Positions 32,303 to 45,300 of a stretch of DNA of 64,000 nucleotides are shown piece by piece. How positions within the stretch are numbered: the first letter of the stretch is position 1; every line of letters begins with the position of its first letter. Under the pieces are notes generated by a model. That model saw nothing but the letters and a program-made list of their open reading frames with translations, was not told where the DNA came from and made no database searches. Location of the stretch: contig JAJEKV010000057.1 in assembly GCA_021234155.1 (NCBI GenBank), positions 5,983,821 to 6,047,820 on the forward strand. Reading direction: 5' to 3'. This DNA is from Isoetes taiwanensis. Its lineage: Eukaryota > Streptophyta > Lycopodiopsida > Isoetales > Isoetaceae. Position numbers and translations under genes: made by a program.

Positions 32303-35289
32303 ATGGTAGCCATGGCGCTGTCGCCGACGGCACTAACACTCCTCCCCACCCTCTTCACACCCTCCTTCAAACCACTTTCCATCCTTACCCAATCAAAGTC
32401 ATCCGCATACAGATTTCATTACAATTTTCATATTCATTGCCCTTATGTGCAGAAATATCTGTCCTGTCACGCATTGCCTAGTGACTGGGATTCATATGCA
32501 GATCCAGCAGGGGAGGATCCGCCAGAAGCAGAGGATCCAAATCAGCAAAATATCAATAAATATCAACCACTTAAGAAAGAGGCATCTCGAATGAAACGTA
32601 AGCAGGACTCAGAAAATGAGGTAAAGAAGGGTGTTTTCCAAAATGCTTTGTTCAATGGCGAGGAAGCAGAGGCTGAAAATGTGCAAGGTTTTAGGCTCAA
32701 TGGTGTAAATGGTATTCCCAAAGCTGGTGGTATGGGGAAGAGTAGAGAGGAAGGGAAAGGCAAGGAAGGTGGGAACACTTCTAAGGTAAGGGATGTTTCT
32801 GCTGGTAGCTTAAAAGGTGAGAATGACATTGTCAATGGTACAGCAAGCAGATTAAAAGGTGAAGACAAAATTAGTGAAGAATCCACTAATGCAGACCAGA
32901 ATGAAGGGTCGAAACAAAGTGGTGAATTTGAATTGGACTTATCCAGGCTGGTACCTGAAGAAGAACCCCTTCAGGAGCCATCGTTCGCAATGTCGCTCAG
33001 CGAGCTTCTAGATGAGGCCAAAGTGACTCCCATTTCTGTGGAGGGAGATGTGGATGTGGTCATTTCAGGCATTCAACATGATTCTAGACAAGTGAGTTTT
33101 GGAGACATGTTTGTATGTTGTAGTGGCAGTTCAGTTGATGGCCATTCCTTTGCTGCAGAAGCTGCAGAGCGTGGAGCACTTGTCATTGTTGCTAGTAAAG
33201 AGGTATATGTTGGTGAGAATGTGAAGGCCTTGGTAATGGTAAAAGATACCAATGCAATTCTTTCTGCTCTAGCTGCTGCATTTTATCAGCATCCTTCAGA
33301 GAAAATTCCAGTTGTTGGGATCACGGGCACCAATGGCAAGACCACAACCTCTTACTTGTTGAGAAGCATGTACCAAGCCATGGGCTTAAGGACAGGTTTG
33401 CTTGGCACTATTGCTTATTACTTAGATTCTAAACACAAACTTGAAGCTCCTAATACAACACCAGATGCAGTGTACCTGCAAAAGCTCATGGCTACTATGG
33501 CCCATAATGGAGTTGAGGTTTGTGTTATGGAGGTTTCATCACATGCTCTTTAGCTTGGTCGCTGTACAGAAGTGGATTTTGATGTTGCAGTTTTTACGAA
33601 CTTGTCTAGAGATCATATGGACTTTCACAAGTCCGAAGACGAATACAAAGAAGTGAAAGGGAAGCTTTTTGCTAAAATGGTTGATCCCAATCGGCATCGG
33701 AAAGTTGTCAACCTGGATGACCCAAACGCGGGTTACTTTGCTTCCCTAGGAAATCCAGATGTTCCAGTTGTCACATTTGGCATGGAGAACTCAACTGTCG
33801 ATGTTTTCCCCCTGGAGATTCAGCTTTCGCTTTTTGAAACGGAGCTCCTTATAAGGACCCCTCAGGGCAACATTGAAATTTCATCTGGTCTACTTGGGAG
33901 ACATAATGTATATAACATTCTTGCAGCCGTAGCAGTGGGAATTGCAGTGGAGGCCCCTTTAGTGGACATTGTTCGGGGCATTGAGGAAGTTGATGCTGTT
34001 CCAGGAAGGGTTGAGCTTGTAGATGAGGAACAGGCATTTGCAGTAATTGTTGACTATGCACATACACCAGATGCTCTAGCAAGGCTTCTGGATACTGTAA
34101 GGGAATGTGGTCCCAGGCGTATTATCACTGGTATGCTATTTCTGAAATTGATTTGTTATTTTCTTTTTTCAATCTGAATTTAAATAAAAACAAGCAAACC
34201 TAGCCTGAGCACCCACCTTCGTTTCTTATAGTAGCAGTCATTAACCTGTTATGCATGATGCAGTTATTGGCTGTGGAGGTGATCGGGACAGGGGGAAGCG
34301 CCCAATGATGGCAAAAATTGCAGCTGAGAAGAGTGAAGTCTCAATTTTTACCTCTGACAACCCCAGAACGGAGGATCCTTGTAAGTGTGATTGAACAATC
34401 TATAGTAAAGAAGCTAAATTGAAATGGCTCATTTTCTGGGGTTGAACAGTGGAAATTATCGATGACATGTTGGCGGGTGTGGGGTGGTCTTTAGAAGAAT
34501 ATTTGGAATATGGAGAAAAGAATTATTATCCACCTATTTGGAATGGGCATAAGGTCTATGTTCATGACCTAAGAAGTATTGCTGTCCGAGCTGCTGTTGC
34601 AATGGGCGAGGAGGGCGATGCGGTTGTGAGTAATTTTGTTTTTTTCTTCCCTCTTTCTGATCACTCAGATGCAATCTTCAGTAGAATATTGGTGTTTCTC
34701 TTCTAACATGTCAATGTTCTTTACTTCTTGTTAAGCCACTTCCATGGCAAATTTTAAATATGATATTTTACAGGTTGTTGCTGGGAAAGGACATGAGAAG
34801 TACCAGATAATGGGCAAAGAGAAAAAATACTTTGATGACAGGGAGGAATGTAGAGAGGCTCTTATGCACGTTGATACCCTTCATGCAGCTGGAGTAGACA
34901 CTAGTGAAATCCCTTGGAGGTAAGCTTACAGCGTCCTATTCATTACAATTTTGTCTGCTATGCAGGTATATCCATCAATTATGGTTTGTCCTTGATAATG
35001 GCGGAAATTGTGTCTTTGAAGCATCTGTATGCACATTTGCCTTTAAGGCTGTTTATGTACAGTTCCAAGGAGATAACATTTTGTGTATATCTATGTAAGG
35101 TCTTGCTTGTATAAGCTGCTGATCTAACAGAAAGATTTTAAAGCTTTTGTGATCACGAAGGAACTTAGCAGGAAATTTATTCACTACCCACTACTACAAT
35201 ATTCATGCATTATTTATTATTAGTATTACCAATTACTAAATTGATTCCTGTGCTTTTTATGCAGGTTTCCTGGACGGCCTTCTGTGTAA
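32303..35289 (+). CDS. MURE: Plastid MurE-like ligase, five exons, one in-frame TAG
   Basis: Exons are 32,303-34,130, 34,264-34,380, 34,450-34,625, 34,774-34,919 and 35,265-35,289. All introns are GT-AG and the frame closes exactly (763 codons plus stop). The N-terminus ([18 protein letters not shown]) looks like a chloroplast transit peptide, followed by a charged linker to about residue 220 that bacterial MurE lacks. Mur ligase parts follow: [11 protein letters not shown] (about 254), P-loop GTNGKTTT (342-349), NTTPD, DHMDFH, the YKEVKGKLF carbamate-Lys region (K452) and DNPRTEDP (641), the meso-diaminopimelate signature. MurE adds the third peptide residue in peptidoglycan synthesis; in seed plants the homologue acts with the plastid RNA polymerase. 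TAG at 33,551-33,553 (codon 417, in SSHAL-Q-LGRC) would truncate it. ATG at 32,312 has better context (GCCATGG). Confidence 0.92.
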
Positions 35290-37950
35290 GGCATGGGAAA
35301 TAAGCTAGTTATTCACGGCCTTGTGAACTTATTAGCACTTCTTTGTAAGTTCTGACATTATAAACATGATACAGAGTTTCAGTTTGTTGCTGTCTTCTCT
35401 TTTCTTTGTAATATTATCATTGTGGAGCATGCTACAGGTACTTAAAATGCAATATTCTACAGGTAAGAGATGAAAGGAATAACTCAAGCCACATTTGCTT
35501 TTTAGAGATCAAACATCATCTCAGTCCCTGGAAGCGACAACTTTTATCCCACCTGCTGACATGATACTACTGACATGTTACAAGCACTCCTCCTTTGCTA
35601 TAAGAACAAGAATTTGATGTTTAACCCTGGATAGAAAATCTCTTTTGTTTTTAATCTGAGATGATTTAATTTCATATCAGAAGTCTTCCTTTGCTCTGGG
35701 ATATGCTTATTCCTTGCAAAGCACTCAAAATCAACAAGATGCATTCATGGTCTGAAGCACAAGCCATTTTTATACAGTTTGCACCTTCCTATAGTCTATC
35801 TGATGAGATTTTCATAAGGGACCGGTTTCCAGGGCTCTCCTTTGGACAAGATCAGAGGAGGCAGGCATTGAAGGATAGTTTTAAGAGTTCTATGATAGCA
35901 TTATTTTGATAGAACGTTGTGCAGATTGTGAGGCTACAGTTGCTCTTGTTCAAAGCAGTTCCATTGTTTCTTTGATGAAGAGAAGAGGATTGCTTCATGT
36001 TGTAGAACCATCCCTTGTATAATCCAGATAGCAGTGCACGCTCATAAGAAATGGTCATGCTTTTACTGCTGTTCTTGGCACTGCTGTCAGATCAAAAGAT
36101 GTCGTTCAAACTGAAACTGACGTTGGCACTTAACAGAATCAGAAAATGTCACCTATACTCCTATACTGGTGGTGGTGACATTACAATTCCCTGTTATTCC
36201 TGGATCAATCTATGCCTTCGATGCAAGATGAACAAAAGGTAAAACAAGTGAGACAAATGCCTTCTGGAAGCATCTCCAACCAGGAAAGGCGAGTTGCCAA
36301 AAATTGTCATCTTCTTGCTGCATCATCACAGCGGATTTCTTTTTTTTTAAATCGTTGGTGGAGATTAACTTCAGATCACCACAACCTTTTCAAGATAGTC
36401 TGTAAAAGTTCTGACTCCTGTGCGATGAGAAACTGCACATACTTTCTGAATTACTTGTATTAGAACCACAAACAAATCAGGGCCACAAAGAAAACATACT
36501 AATACTTACTTCATAGAACAAGTACGCTCTCATGCTGATACTTAACTGAGCTAGGGAGAAGATTTCCATGGCACTCAAAGTTGCGAATGAAGTGCTTCAT
36601 CTTGGTCTTCAACAGATTTATTTCATCTGCCAGATAGTTCACCCGAAATGGTAGCACACCAAACTAGTAGGCAAAGACCAAGAGCACTATGGGTCACTCC
36701 ACTTGTCACAATATAGACTTTACAGGGTACTTGATCACGAAGTGATTGAAAATGGAGCATATACGATTTAATGCCACATCAGATCTTCCTGGTTTGCTGT
36801 TTCAGTAGCTTCAAAGCACTGTAGATGTGGCGAGAAAAGTATATATTCATAAAGATTGTATTTGCAGTAATGAAAGATATGATCATAACTAGTAGTCTTC
36901 ATCATAAACACGGCCATAACCATGCCGACGAATCTGAAAACAAAGGTCTTGGTCGTGGTCTTGATCTTCTTATCATTAAAACAGTAACAACTTCGAGCCA
37001 AGAACTAGATGCCAGCTCCTTCATGTTATTAGACTCATAAAAAATACTAGAGGAAGGGATGAGCCAAAAGAATCAAGGAAGAAATGTAAAAAAGCAAACC
37101 TACGTGTGAAGAGAACAAGGTGCACGACCCCACAATCACAGCATGTGAAGATGAACAGGTCTGGATCAAGAAGATAGAAAAGAAGTTATAGCTGTTAGGT
37201 ATGTGAGTAGGAAGGCAAACTGTTTTCCCCTTTTGGGGTAAAATAATTAGCTTCTCCTCCCTTTTTTTAAGTAAATTTCTTTTAGCTGCTTTTTAGTATC
37301 ATTTAACCTGGGAATCTTCCAAATGCACATTTAAATGAGCCTGTTCTAGAATAAGATTAGCATGGCTCGTCCTGCCATGCATTGTACCCATTGGGTTGTA
37401 TTTTTGATGATTGCCTGCATCAATTAGTGCAAGTTCATCGCTGCTTACTTGTTACTATCAGGATATCCATATGGGCAGTGCCCTTAGCTTCCCTAAGGAA
37501 GAATTTTTCTTTTGGCATAGTAGCCTGTTCTTAGCCCAAGGGCTCGACCTTGGTAATGTTAAGTGTGATTGTAGTACTTTACAGAAGCAAGCGAAATTAT
37601 ATCATGATTGTAATCTCAATAGTCATATGTTAGAGTTCATGATACCTTATAATTTGTTCAAAAGAGAGCAGTGTTGGCTGCACTCCAGTACCTCGATCAT
37701 TTTCCTTTGGTTGATTTGCTTATTGAATTGTCTTGGTTTTTGTTGCCATTGTCAGTCGAAGCAACCACTATTCAGTCCTTGAAGTACTGGCTTTTCTGCC
37801 ATGGGCATTGAGCATCGTGATGGACTTATAATAGTGTGCATCTCGTCAGTTGTGGAGCATCAGATGCTCTTATGGGAATACTTGGATTGGGTCTAGTACT
37901 ACTCTCCTGTTGTGTTCTACTCAGAGGTTCACCAAGGCTAGCCATCTCAC
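35290..37950. other. 3' flank of MurE and intergenic, no gene seen
   Basis: The first several hundred bases are probably the MurE 3' UTR. The remaining short open frames on either strand have no recognisable domain. Confidence 0.5.
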
Positions 37951-37959
37951 TAGTCTGCC

Positions 37960-38645
37960 AACGTTCGGTTCAGGTATTACTTTGTCTCTACGTATTGGAC
38001 CCACACATATTACATACTCAATCTCACACTTTCCCTTTTCCTTGCTGCAACAAGTTGGTAATGAGAAGTACCCGAACAAGTTGATAATCATAAGTACTCG
38101 AAGCAATGCCCGATAAAAACAACGGATGGCAAGTGGCCAGACGAGGTTCCATCAAATGATGATGGAACCATCAACATCGGCAAACTGTATGTTGATTGTG
38201 GACTTCTTTGCCCAACAAGGTCATCTAGTCCTCATTTTGCTCAACTATAGTAGCACTTTCAAGGGTGCTTATGGCAATGTCGAAGAAGTGGCCAAGGCTG
38301 GCTCTGGCATCAATCTTCACCACATACAACATGTGGAATAGGGATTGTTATCTGCTCGAGCACAAGATTGAGCACAGGGGGTTTTGGATTCACATCGATG
38401 GTGCGTTGGGAGCTTCATACATGCCCTACCTTAGGATGGCTGCGCATGCGCAGGACCCCGATACAAGCTCAAGGACGGATCAACCATTCCACTAGCTCCT
38501 GCATTTGACTTTGGGATCACAGTGGATTCGAAGGAGATGGTGCATTCCATTTCGGTCAGTGGACATAAGTGGATAGGAGCTCCGTTTCCATGTGGAGTGT
38601 ACATGTCCAAACGAAGATACCAGATCATGCCGCCTAGCAATCTGG
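37960..38645 (+). pseudogene. Group II PLP-dependent decarboxylase, broken relic
   Basis: Conserved blocks in changing frames are STFKGAYGNVEEVAKAG (about 38,258-38,308; usual NIGTTFKGA), WIHIDGALGASYMPYL (about 38,384-38,431, the PLP-ring Asp region) and SISVSGHKWIGAPFPCGVYM (38,549-38,608), where Lys at 38,567-38,569 is the Schiff-base residue. These match the serine/histidine decarboxylase branch of group II amino acid decarboxylases. Single-base shifts occur between blocks and only a few hundred bases of the gene are recognisable, so this is a pseudogene fragment. Substrate cannot be told from the relic. It lies about 2.7 kb downstream of MurE on the same strand with no sign of shared function. 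Confidence 0.75.
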
Positions 38646-39561
38646 TGTACCCACCTCGGAATTGCGAATCGGCTCTGCCAACAGACTCAAGATGCCGACA
38701 TTACCCAAGTTCCGTGGGTAGAAGACCAACCCTTGGCCAAGAAGCACCAACCTCAACTCGAACACATTTGTAGTCAGTGAAGAGAAGTCTAGAAAACCAA
38801 TCTGCGCCATGAAAGGCTATGTGTACATGTCATGAGGTTGTGGTGACGTATATATGTGGTACAACATGTTGGATGTCAAGGACGAGTATATGGCTATTGA
38901 AGGTGTTCTTGGCAACTTTCAACCTCAGTGGTTTAGAAACTCCAGGTTATTTAAGGCAACCAATCTATGCAAGAAACTTACAAAAATAATGCAAAGAACT
39001 CAAGTTTCAAGTGATTTCCAAAACCAAGAAAAGGCACTTTATGCAAAACTTATTCCACGCACAAACAATCTCAATTTTTTGATGCCATTTCAATTCAAGC
39101 AGGTGCTCTAATATGTAAAAATTCTATGACCAAAAGTCTAGCCCAAAAACATATGCAGAACACGTTCAATTTTGGCAATTTGACCAAGTTAAAATAAAGT
39201 CAATGTTCCTGGTGCAGAATTTAGATTTTTGCTGAATGCGCTAATGAGATATCCTTTTAATTCTGACACCTAGAGATATCTCTGACACGCTTGCAATCAT
39301 AGTGCATCAGGCTTTCTCAACAAGAACTACGCAAATGTGACCTCAAGAATCGATTTTCAGCTGATAGACTGTCGCTTTGCAACATGACTTAGGACTTAAG
39401 ATTTTTGAGTTTTTTGATGAGGGGAAACTAGGTGTAGGCAGGCATGGAGTAGATATGCTAGTTTTGTCATTTTCTATTTTTGCATGCATCCCAAGAAATC
39501 GATTTCAAGGGTCTAAACTTGGCCAAATTCAATTTTTTCAAAGCCCAAGCAGTTGGACTGA
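38646..39561. other. Intergenic, no gene seen
   Basis: No supported coding region. A short frame at 38,854-39,111 has no known domain and may include decayed 3' sequence of the decarboxylase relic. Confidence 0.5.
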
Positions 39562-42061
39562 TGACTAAATTCCAAGGTATGCATATTGGTTCCCATATGT
39601 CCTCTTACTTGAAGAAAAAGCGTTTTCATTTTCAAAATTGACTTTCATGCATGTACCTTTCTTCTAGTATAAGGCATGTTTGCCACTTGTCTTTGCCTAA
39701 GAAATTTAACTTGCATGTGCAACTTCTCGTATGCATTTTTACTTGACATGAATTTGGAGTTGGAACTATGCGTAGTTGGCAATCGGCACCTTACTTGGTC
39801 ATGGCATAACAAAGACTTGCTTAGGTGATCAAAGGTTTGGGAAGTCCCTGGTAAATATTTTTTATTAATTTCTTTATGGGGTATATCCACAATTGGCTGA
39901 AATGATTAAAGGAAACATTTGTTTTTCGGTGGACTTAAGGAATTCGTATACCTACTTGGCAAAAGTAATATTGGCATATGCCATTATAGGGTTTACGACA
40001 ACACGAGTTAGGGCGAGTGCGCACATAGCTCCATATCTATGGCCCTTAAGGAAAATGGCGGTTTTGATGAAATGGCGGCGTTGTACATTTACAACTATAA
40101 TTTTTAGCGAGCATGGGATTTCGGGACGCATCGGACTTTTACGGTACTATTTGATTTTCAAAATCGCCTTGTTTAAGAGCTAGCTCTAAATCTGCAAGAC
40201 AATGACCTATAGATTCAATTATATCACGTTGGTCCGAGCTTCACTTTGCCGTGAAAATGGACGATACAAGGCGGGGAATGTGAAGTAGTCAATACTTCAT
40301 TTACAAGCAAAAATTACTTGGCATTAAAGATCTTGCTATGTGAATACTAGGTTTGCTTTTTCCTTTATCCAAATCCGTGTGGCGGTTGCCTCGCCTACAC
40401 TCTATAATCAATGGACCGGATTTTGATGATGAGCCAGTTAATACTCTCTTGAATGTTCATATTAAGGATGACAAGTCCTAGTGCCTGGTGAGAAATCCGT
40501 TTGATTATAAAGGCTGTGCGGCAAGTGTACACAGCAAAAAAGATCCATTGTTTTCTCTCTGTAAACATGACAAGAACTGAGGAGCCATGCATATAGGATC
40601 CCTTATTATATACTTGTTTTGCCTCTTCATGATCTCGCAACATGGATCTTTGCTTCCTCTTGCATTTAGACTCTCTCTCTCAAGTGACGTAGATCTGCAC
40701 CCACCGTGAATGCAGATTTCTCTTGTGATGGTTGGTGTTTAGTTAAAAGCCAGCGTTTGGGCAAAGACAAGAACATTTTTAGGAGTGAGAAGGGCGTTTA
40801 CAGCATATGCACTTATTGATATCCAAGTTACAACTACAAATGTAAGTGACTTGGAAAAAATGATATGTGGAGAGTTCCCAAGATCTTACAGCAGAAACAA
40901 GCATGGAGCTCACGCTTCCGAATGCAAGGACAATGACGACTTTATTGATGGAGATGTCTTCTAAATCAGGTTTTTTAAGTTGGTGATTAACAATCCTATT
41001 CGATTGCATAAGTCAGAGGAAGTGTGCTTGTTGCTTGCTTGCTCTCTTCTAATAAAAATATGCCTTTGAATGTTTTCTTAGAACATGAAATATGCTTATC
41101 AATCACTGGAAGGTAATAAATCACATTGAGGCTGTGAGCACAGACTAAGACTCAGTCATTAAGGTTTTTTCTATTGATGCTTATCATCCTTTACGTTGGC
41201 TATGATTTACATCTGTAACTGTTTGCATAAGCATTTATGGGCTTGCAAACTTGTGCCACGATTCTGGCAGAAAACAGGAAGTACTTTTATCTTTAAATCT
41301 CTTGATTTCATCACAACATTTTGAAGTTTTCATCATGTCCTACTCAGTTGAGCTATTATATTGTTGTTTTATAAGGTCGAAAGGCTATACGCCATGAGAC
41401 TCTCTTGCTTACCTGCTAATCCCTTTCATGGTTACCCAGATTATGGCTAATGCTTGAATGGTTGGATTGCAGGTAACCGGAGTCTCATCTACCTCTTTAT
41501 TCTTCGTTACAAACATGGAGCACTATCAAGAATGTTGTCTGTTACAACAACAAATGGATGAACGGTGTGCTGCCAATCAGAGATGATCTGTCCTCCCAAG
41601 AATAAAAACTTATATTTAAGTTCTTCAGGTCTTATTCTTCTCTAAGTTTGAGTGCTGGAGGGATAAAAACAAGTATGAGGCTGAACTGAAACAGGATAAT
41701 CTTAGTAATCAGCAAAAGGCTTTGTCTGATCATGTTTACTTTGATCATGATATTATTCTTACTATTTTTAAGTTTACAAGATTTATGCTAGCTGGCCATA
41801 TCTGTCAAGGCTGCTTTGAGCTTTTATACAAATTTATATGTCATGTTCTTGCACATATGGTTACTTTTGCTCAATAGTTGGGCTTAATAGGAAAAGAGTT
41901 TCTAAACAATTGCACTTTCTATCTAAGGTGTTTGTGCTTACTGGTTGTATTCCATAACAGTAAAGTATCACTTCATATTACTTGGCATTTTCAAAGCCCG
42001 AATCGTTTGTTGAGTTACACATGGCAAAAATCAGTATATATAGTAATCTTGCATGATAAAA
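39562..42061 (-). repeat. Inverted-repeat arm 2 (partner 1-2,515)
   Basis: Reverse complement of 1-2,515. It begins TGACTAAATTCC at 39,562, directly after unrelated sequence. The last base comparable within the window is 42,061, opposite base 1. Mismatches cluster at CG, CAG and CTG positions. No conserved protein domain is recognised. Confidence 0.9.
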
Positions 42062-42285
42062 TCAGTGATGGTTGAACTTTTGACTTGATGTTTTGAGATA
42101 GTATTATATGTTCATGAACAAGTGGTAAGGTCTATAAGGCTGTCCCTATATACATGTGGAGCTGATAAGTCTGGCCTGACCAAGGGTATCCTTGGCTAGG
42201 CTAGATGTCCGAACCTTGTCTTCGTACAGGGCTAGGGTTTTGTATATTTACATATATATATCTGAAAAAAAAAAAGAAGTCTTGC

Positions 42286-42332
42286 GGTATAAATCTATAC
42301 CGAGAGACTTCCTGCGGTATAAATTTATACAA
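42286..42332. repeat. Pair of GGTATAAATYTATACC palindromes
   Basis: Two copies 31 bp apart (42,286 and 42,317), with the same TC-rich spacing as the eight-copy array at 9,465-9,734. An (AT)n tract follows at about 42,352-42,376. Confidence 0.8.
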
Positions 42333-45300
42333 ATATGTGAACGTATATATATTAAATATATATATATATATATATTAAGATGTATATGTGCATAATATGA
42401 TTAACATACGAGTATACATTTTATTTTCATTTTGTCTTAAATACTAGTATTGGGGAATTAGTAGTTATGTTGCATGCATGATCAAGGCTAGCTCATTACT
42501 TTCTTGATTCCTCGACACCGATAGCAAGGGGGGTTGTATAAAAAGCATTGACACCTGTCTTCCACATGCTGGCACCTGTACTAACACGTGTTCTGTCTTG
42601 TGACGGTGGCAGGTTAGCTTTTCCCACTTGGATTTGAGATTTTTTATGTGAATGACTAGACCGGAAATTCATCATGCAACAAAATATTGGTTATTATATG
42701 GGTTTTTTATCAATGCAAATTATAAATTCCTAGATTTATTGCATTTATCATGAGTATGGATCCCTTTAAGGGAAGGTTGCTTGTTAAAGCATAATATATA
42801 TCATAATATATATACAATAACTTTTGTCCATAGAGATTTTGATCCTGGCCGTCCATCTCAGATCTGGACGGCCCACGTTAAGCCCCCAAATAAGCCACCT
42901 CAAATAACCCCTTTATTTGGGGCTTTTGATCTAGGCCCTAGAATGTGCTAGATCAATGGCTTAGATTTAATCGCCCATATTAAATGTAATAATTAATGCC
43001 AACTGATGAGGTGGCTTAATAATTAATGCCAACTGATGAGGTGGCACAGGAAGCAAAAATTTCAATTTCTTTAGACGCCAACAATTAATATCTGCATGTT
43101 TGGGTTTTAAATTAATTAAAAGGGAATGTTAATTAATTAAATCTTTCAATTTTTTGCCTCATTTGGGCTATGGAAGTGCGGCTCCATTCCTCCGACTCGT
43201 CTTTCCGGATCTGTTCGCCCTTCCATTCCTCCGTTTCTTTTGATCCAGGGTTCAAAAAATCTTACAATTTGAGCCATAGCCGGCAGAGTCATTAGAGGAA
43301 ATTTGAGATCTCATTTCATCCCCATAAGAATCCTCCAATGGAATGGCTACCCTCTATTAACTGCAATTAATGCAGCACCAACAACTTCATTGCTGTAGTT
43401 TTTCCCCCATAACTTTTTATCCACTTGTCAAAATGTTGCGGCGTTTGTTGCATTAGATGCGGAATGAAAAGATCTTTCCAATGATATATGGTTATAATGT
43501 ATTTCAATATGGTCATATGCTTTAACCTTAAAAAAATATGATTTTTTGCTTATTTCTTATATATTTATATCGTAAAAGATGTATGAATGGGTTATCACTA
43601 GATAGATCTTGTGAAGACGGACCCATTGCTACAAAAAGTTTTTGAATCGGAGTTCTGGATCAAAAGTTATAATGAAAAAATGATACTATGTATTAGTTAC
43701 AAATTGCATTAATTCTGTGTCGCCACATAATATTTGGAATGAGATATCTTTGGAGCTCTTCTCTTATTGGACGGTTTAAAAAGCTGACATGGCATTTTAA
43801 GCATCCCTTAATGGGACAAAATGTGATCTCATTTTTCCTCTAATGAACATCCATTGTGCTATCCGGCTTGGGCTCCATTTCTTATTCATTCTTATTTGCC
43901 CTTCAATCCGCCTTCCTTTCACCGTGCCTCTGGAATTGGGTTTTCCTTTCCGATTCGGATTTGGTCCGCTTTGCACCCATTCGCTTCTCAATCGAGATTT
44001 CACCATCTTTGGACGGGCCGCAATTTTGGGAAGAAGGTTTAGATATGGCGGACCCGGACAACCTCTCTCGCATTAACCGCCCCTCCCCATTGTCCATGTT
44101 CTTACCCGTTGATGACCGATGGTGTTGGTCGGCTTGTCATTCGAGAGGCTTTGATGGCATGTTCTTATAAAGGTGAGACATAATCTACCATAAGTTAGAT
44201 TCACATTTCTTTTTAAATTTTGGCTTGCATTCAAGGAAACCTCTGCATACAAGGAGATCCCAAGTAGTCATTGTCTCATCGAAAACGCCCCAAGCGTAAC
44301 AAACATGTAAGTACTCTTTAGAATGTTCAAAGTTTTATCGTTTTTGCTCATTGATCCATATGGGTTCTTTGTTTTAAGCTCGGGTTTGCTTCATTATCTT
44401 TGAGTGTTTAAAATTTGGATAAAAACAGTGTTTGGCGGAAGAATTTTTAATGAAGCCGCTGCAGAAAATCGATATAGAAAGGCTTGAAGACCGTGATTAT
44501 TGAACCAAGGGTCCCCGTACATGATCACGGGGCTCAAATTTGAGAAGGAAAAATGGATCAAATGGTGTAAATCATGCATTCTGTGATGCCATAATCAAAA
44601 CTCCGCTTGAATCACGCAAAAGAATCATCCCATTTTAACACAAATTCTCCCCCCGAGCCGCGAGAGATTATCCCTGGACAACTTACACGGCCCGTATCCC
44701 CAACACAAAGCGGCGGCATTTTATGCAGAGATTTGAACGAAATTGGTTTATGTACGTTTTTTCTCGTTAGAGCATCGAACCACGAGGAAAGCGGGCCAAA
44801 ACCGAGAAATTCTTTCTCGGCAAGGTTTTGATCCTTTTTCTTTTTATTTCTTTGTTCTCTGTTCTTGCACGTAATTAGATCGGTTCGTTGAAATGTTGAA
44901 GGACGAAAAAGCTCTTTATAAAAAGATATGGCAAAAGCTCAAAACTCTGTTTTTAGTCCAATTTGCATTAAGTGCTGATTTTGTTGCCTCATAGGGTTTT
45001 GTTGCACGTGGCGGGTTTTCTAGAGGTCCTTGGCATGAAGTTCCGACTTGGAGCAACCTTTGAGTGCCTTTAAATCGGCCATTAGAGGTTGGGAGGCGAG
45101 GGTGAACTTGAAATGGAGGATGAGAATAAATCCATCACGGGGATGGGGCATCGTTATAAAGGCGTTAGCAATTGTTAATTTTAAATTGTATCTCTCTTGA
45201 ATTGTTTTTTTTTATATTATAGGCATTTTTATTAATAATGTGATTCTTATGGTTCTAATTAGATCTGATGAAGTTGGTTGCAGCTATGGCTATGAAATCG

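Noticed and set aside
33554-34177. A separate gene starting after the TAG in MurE
   Set aside because: The protein on both sides of the TAG is one continuous Mur ligase with a conserved motif spanning the codon.
1-42061. The inverted repeat as a simple fold-back read artefact
   Set aside because: The arms are 37 kb apart with unrelated sequence between and beyond, and their differences run in both directions; an artefact would mirror the adjoining sequence directly. It still needs read support.
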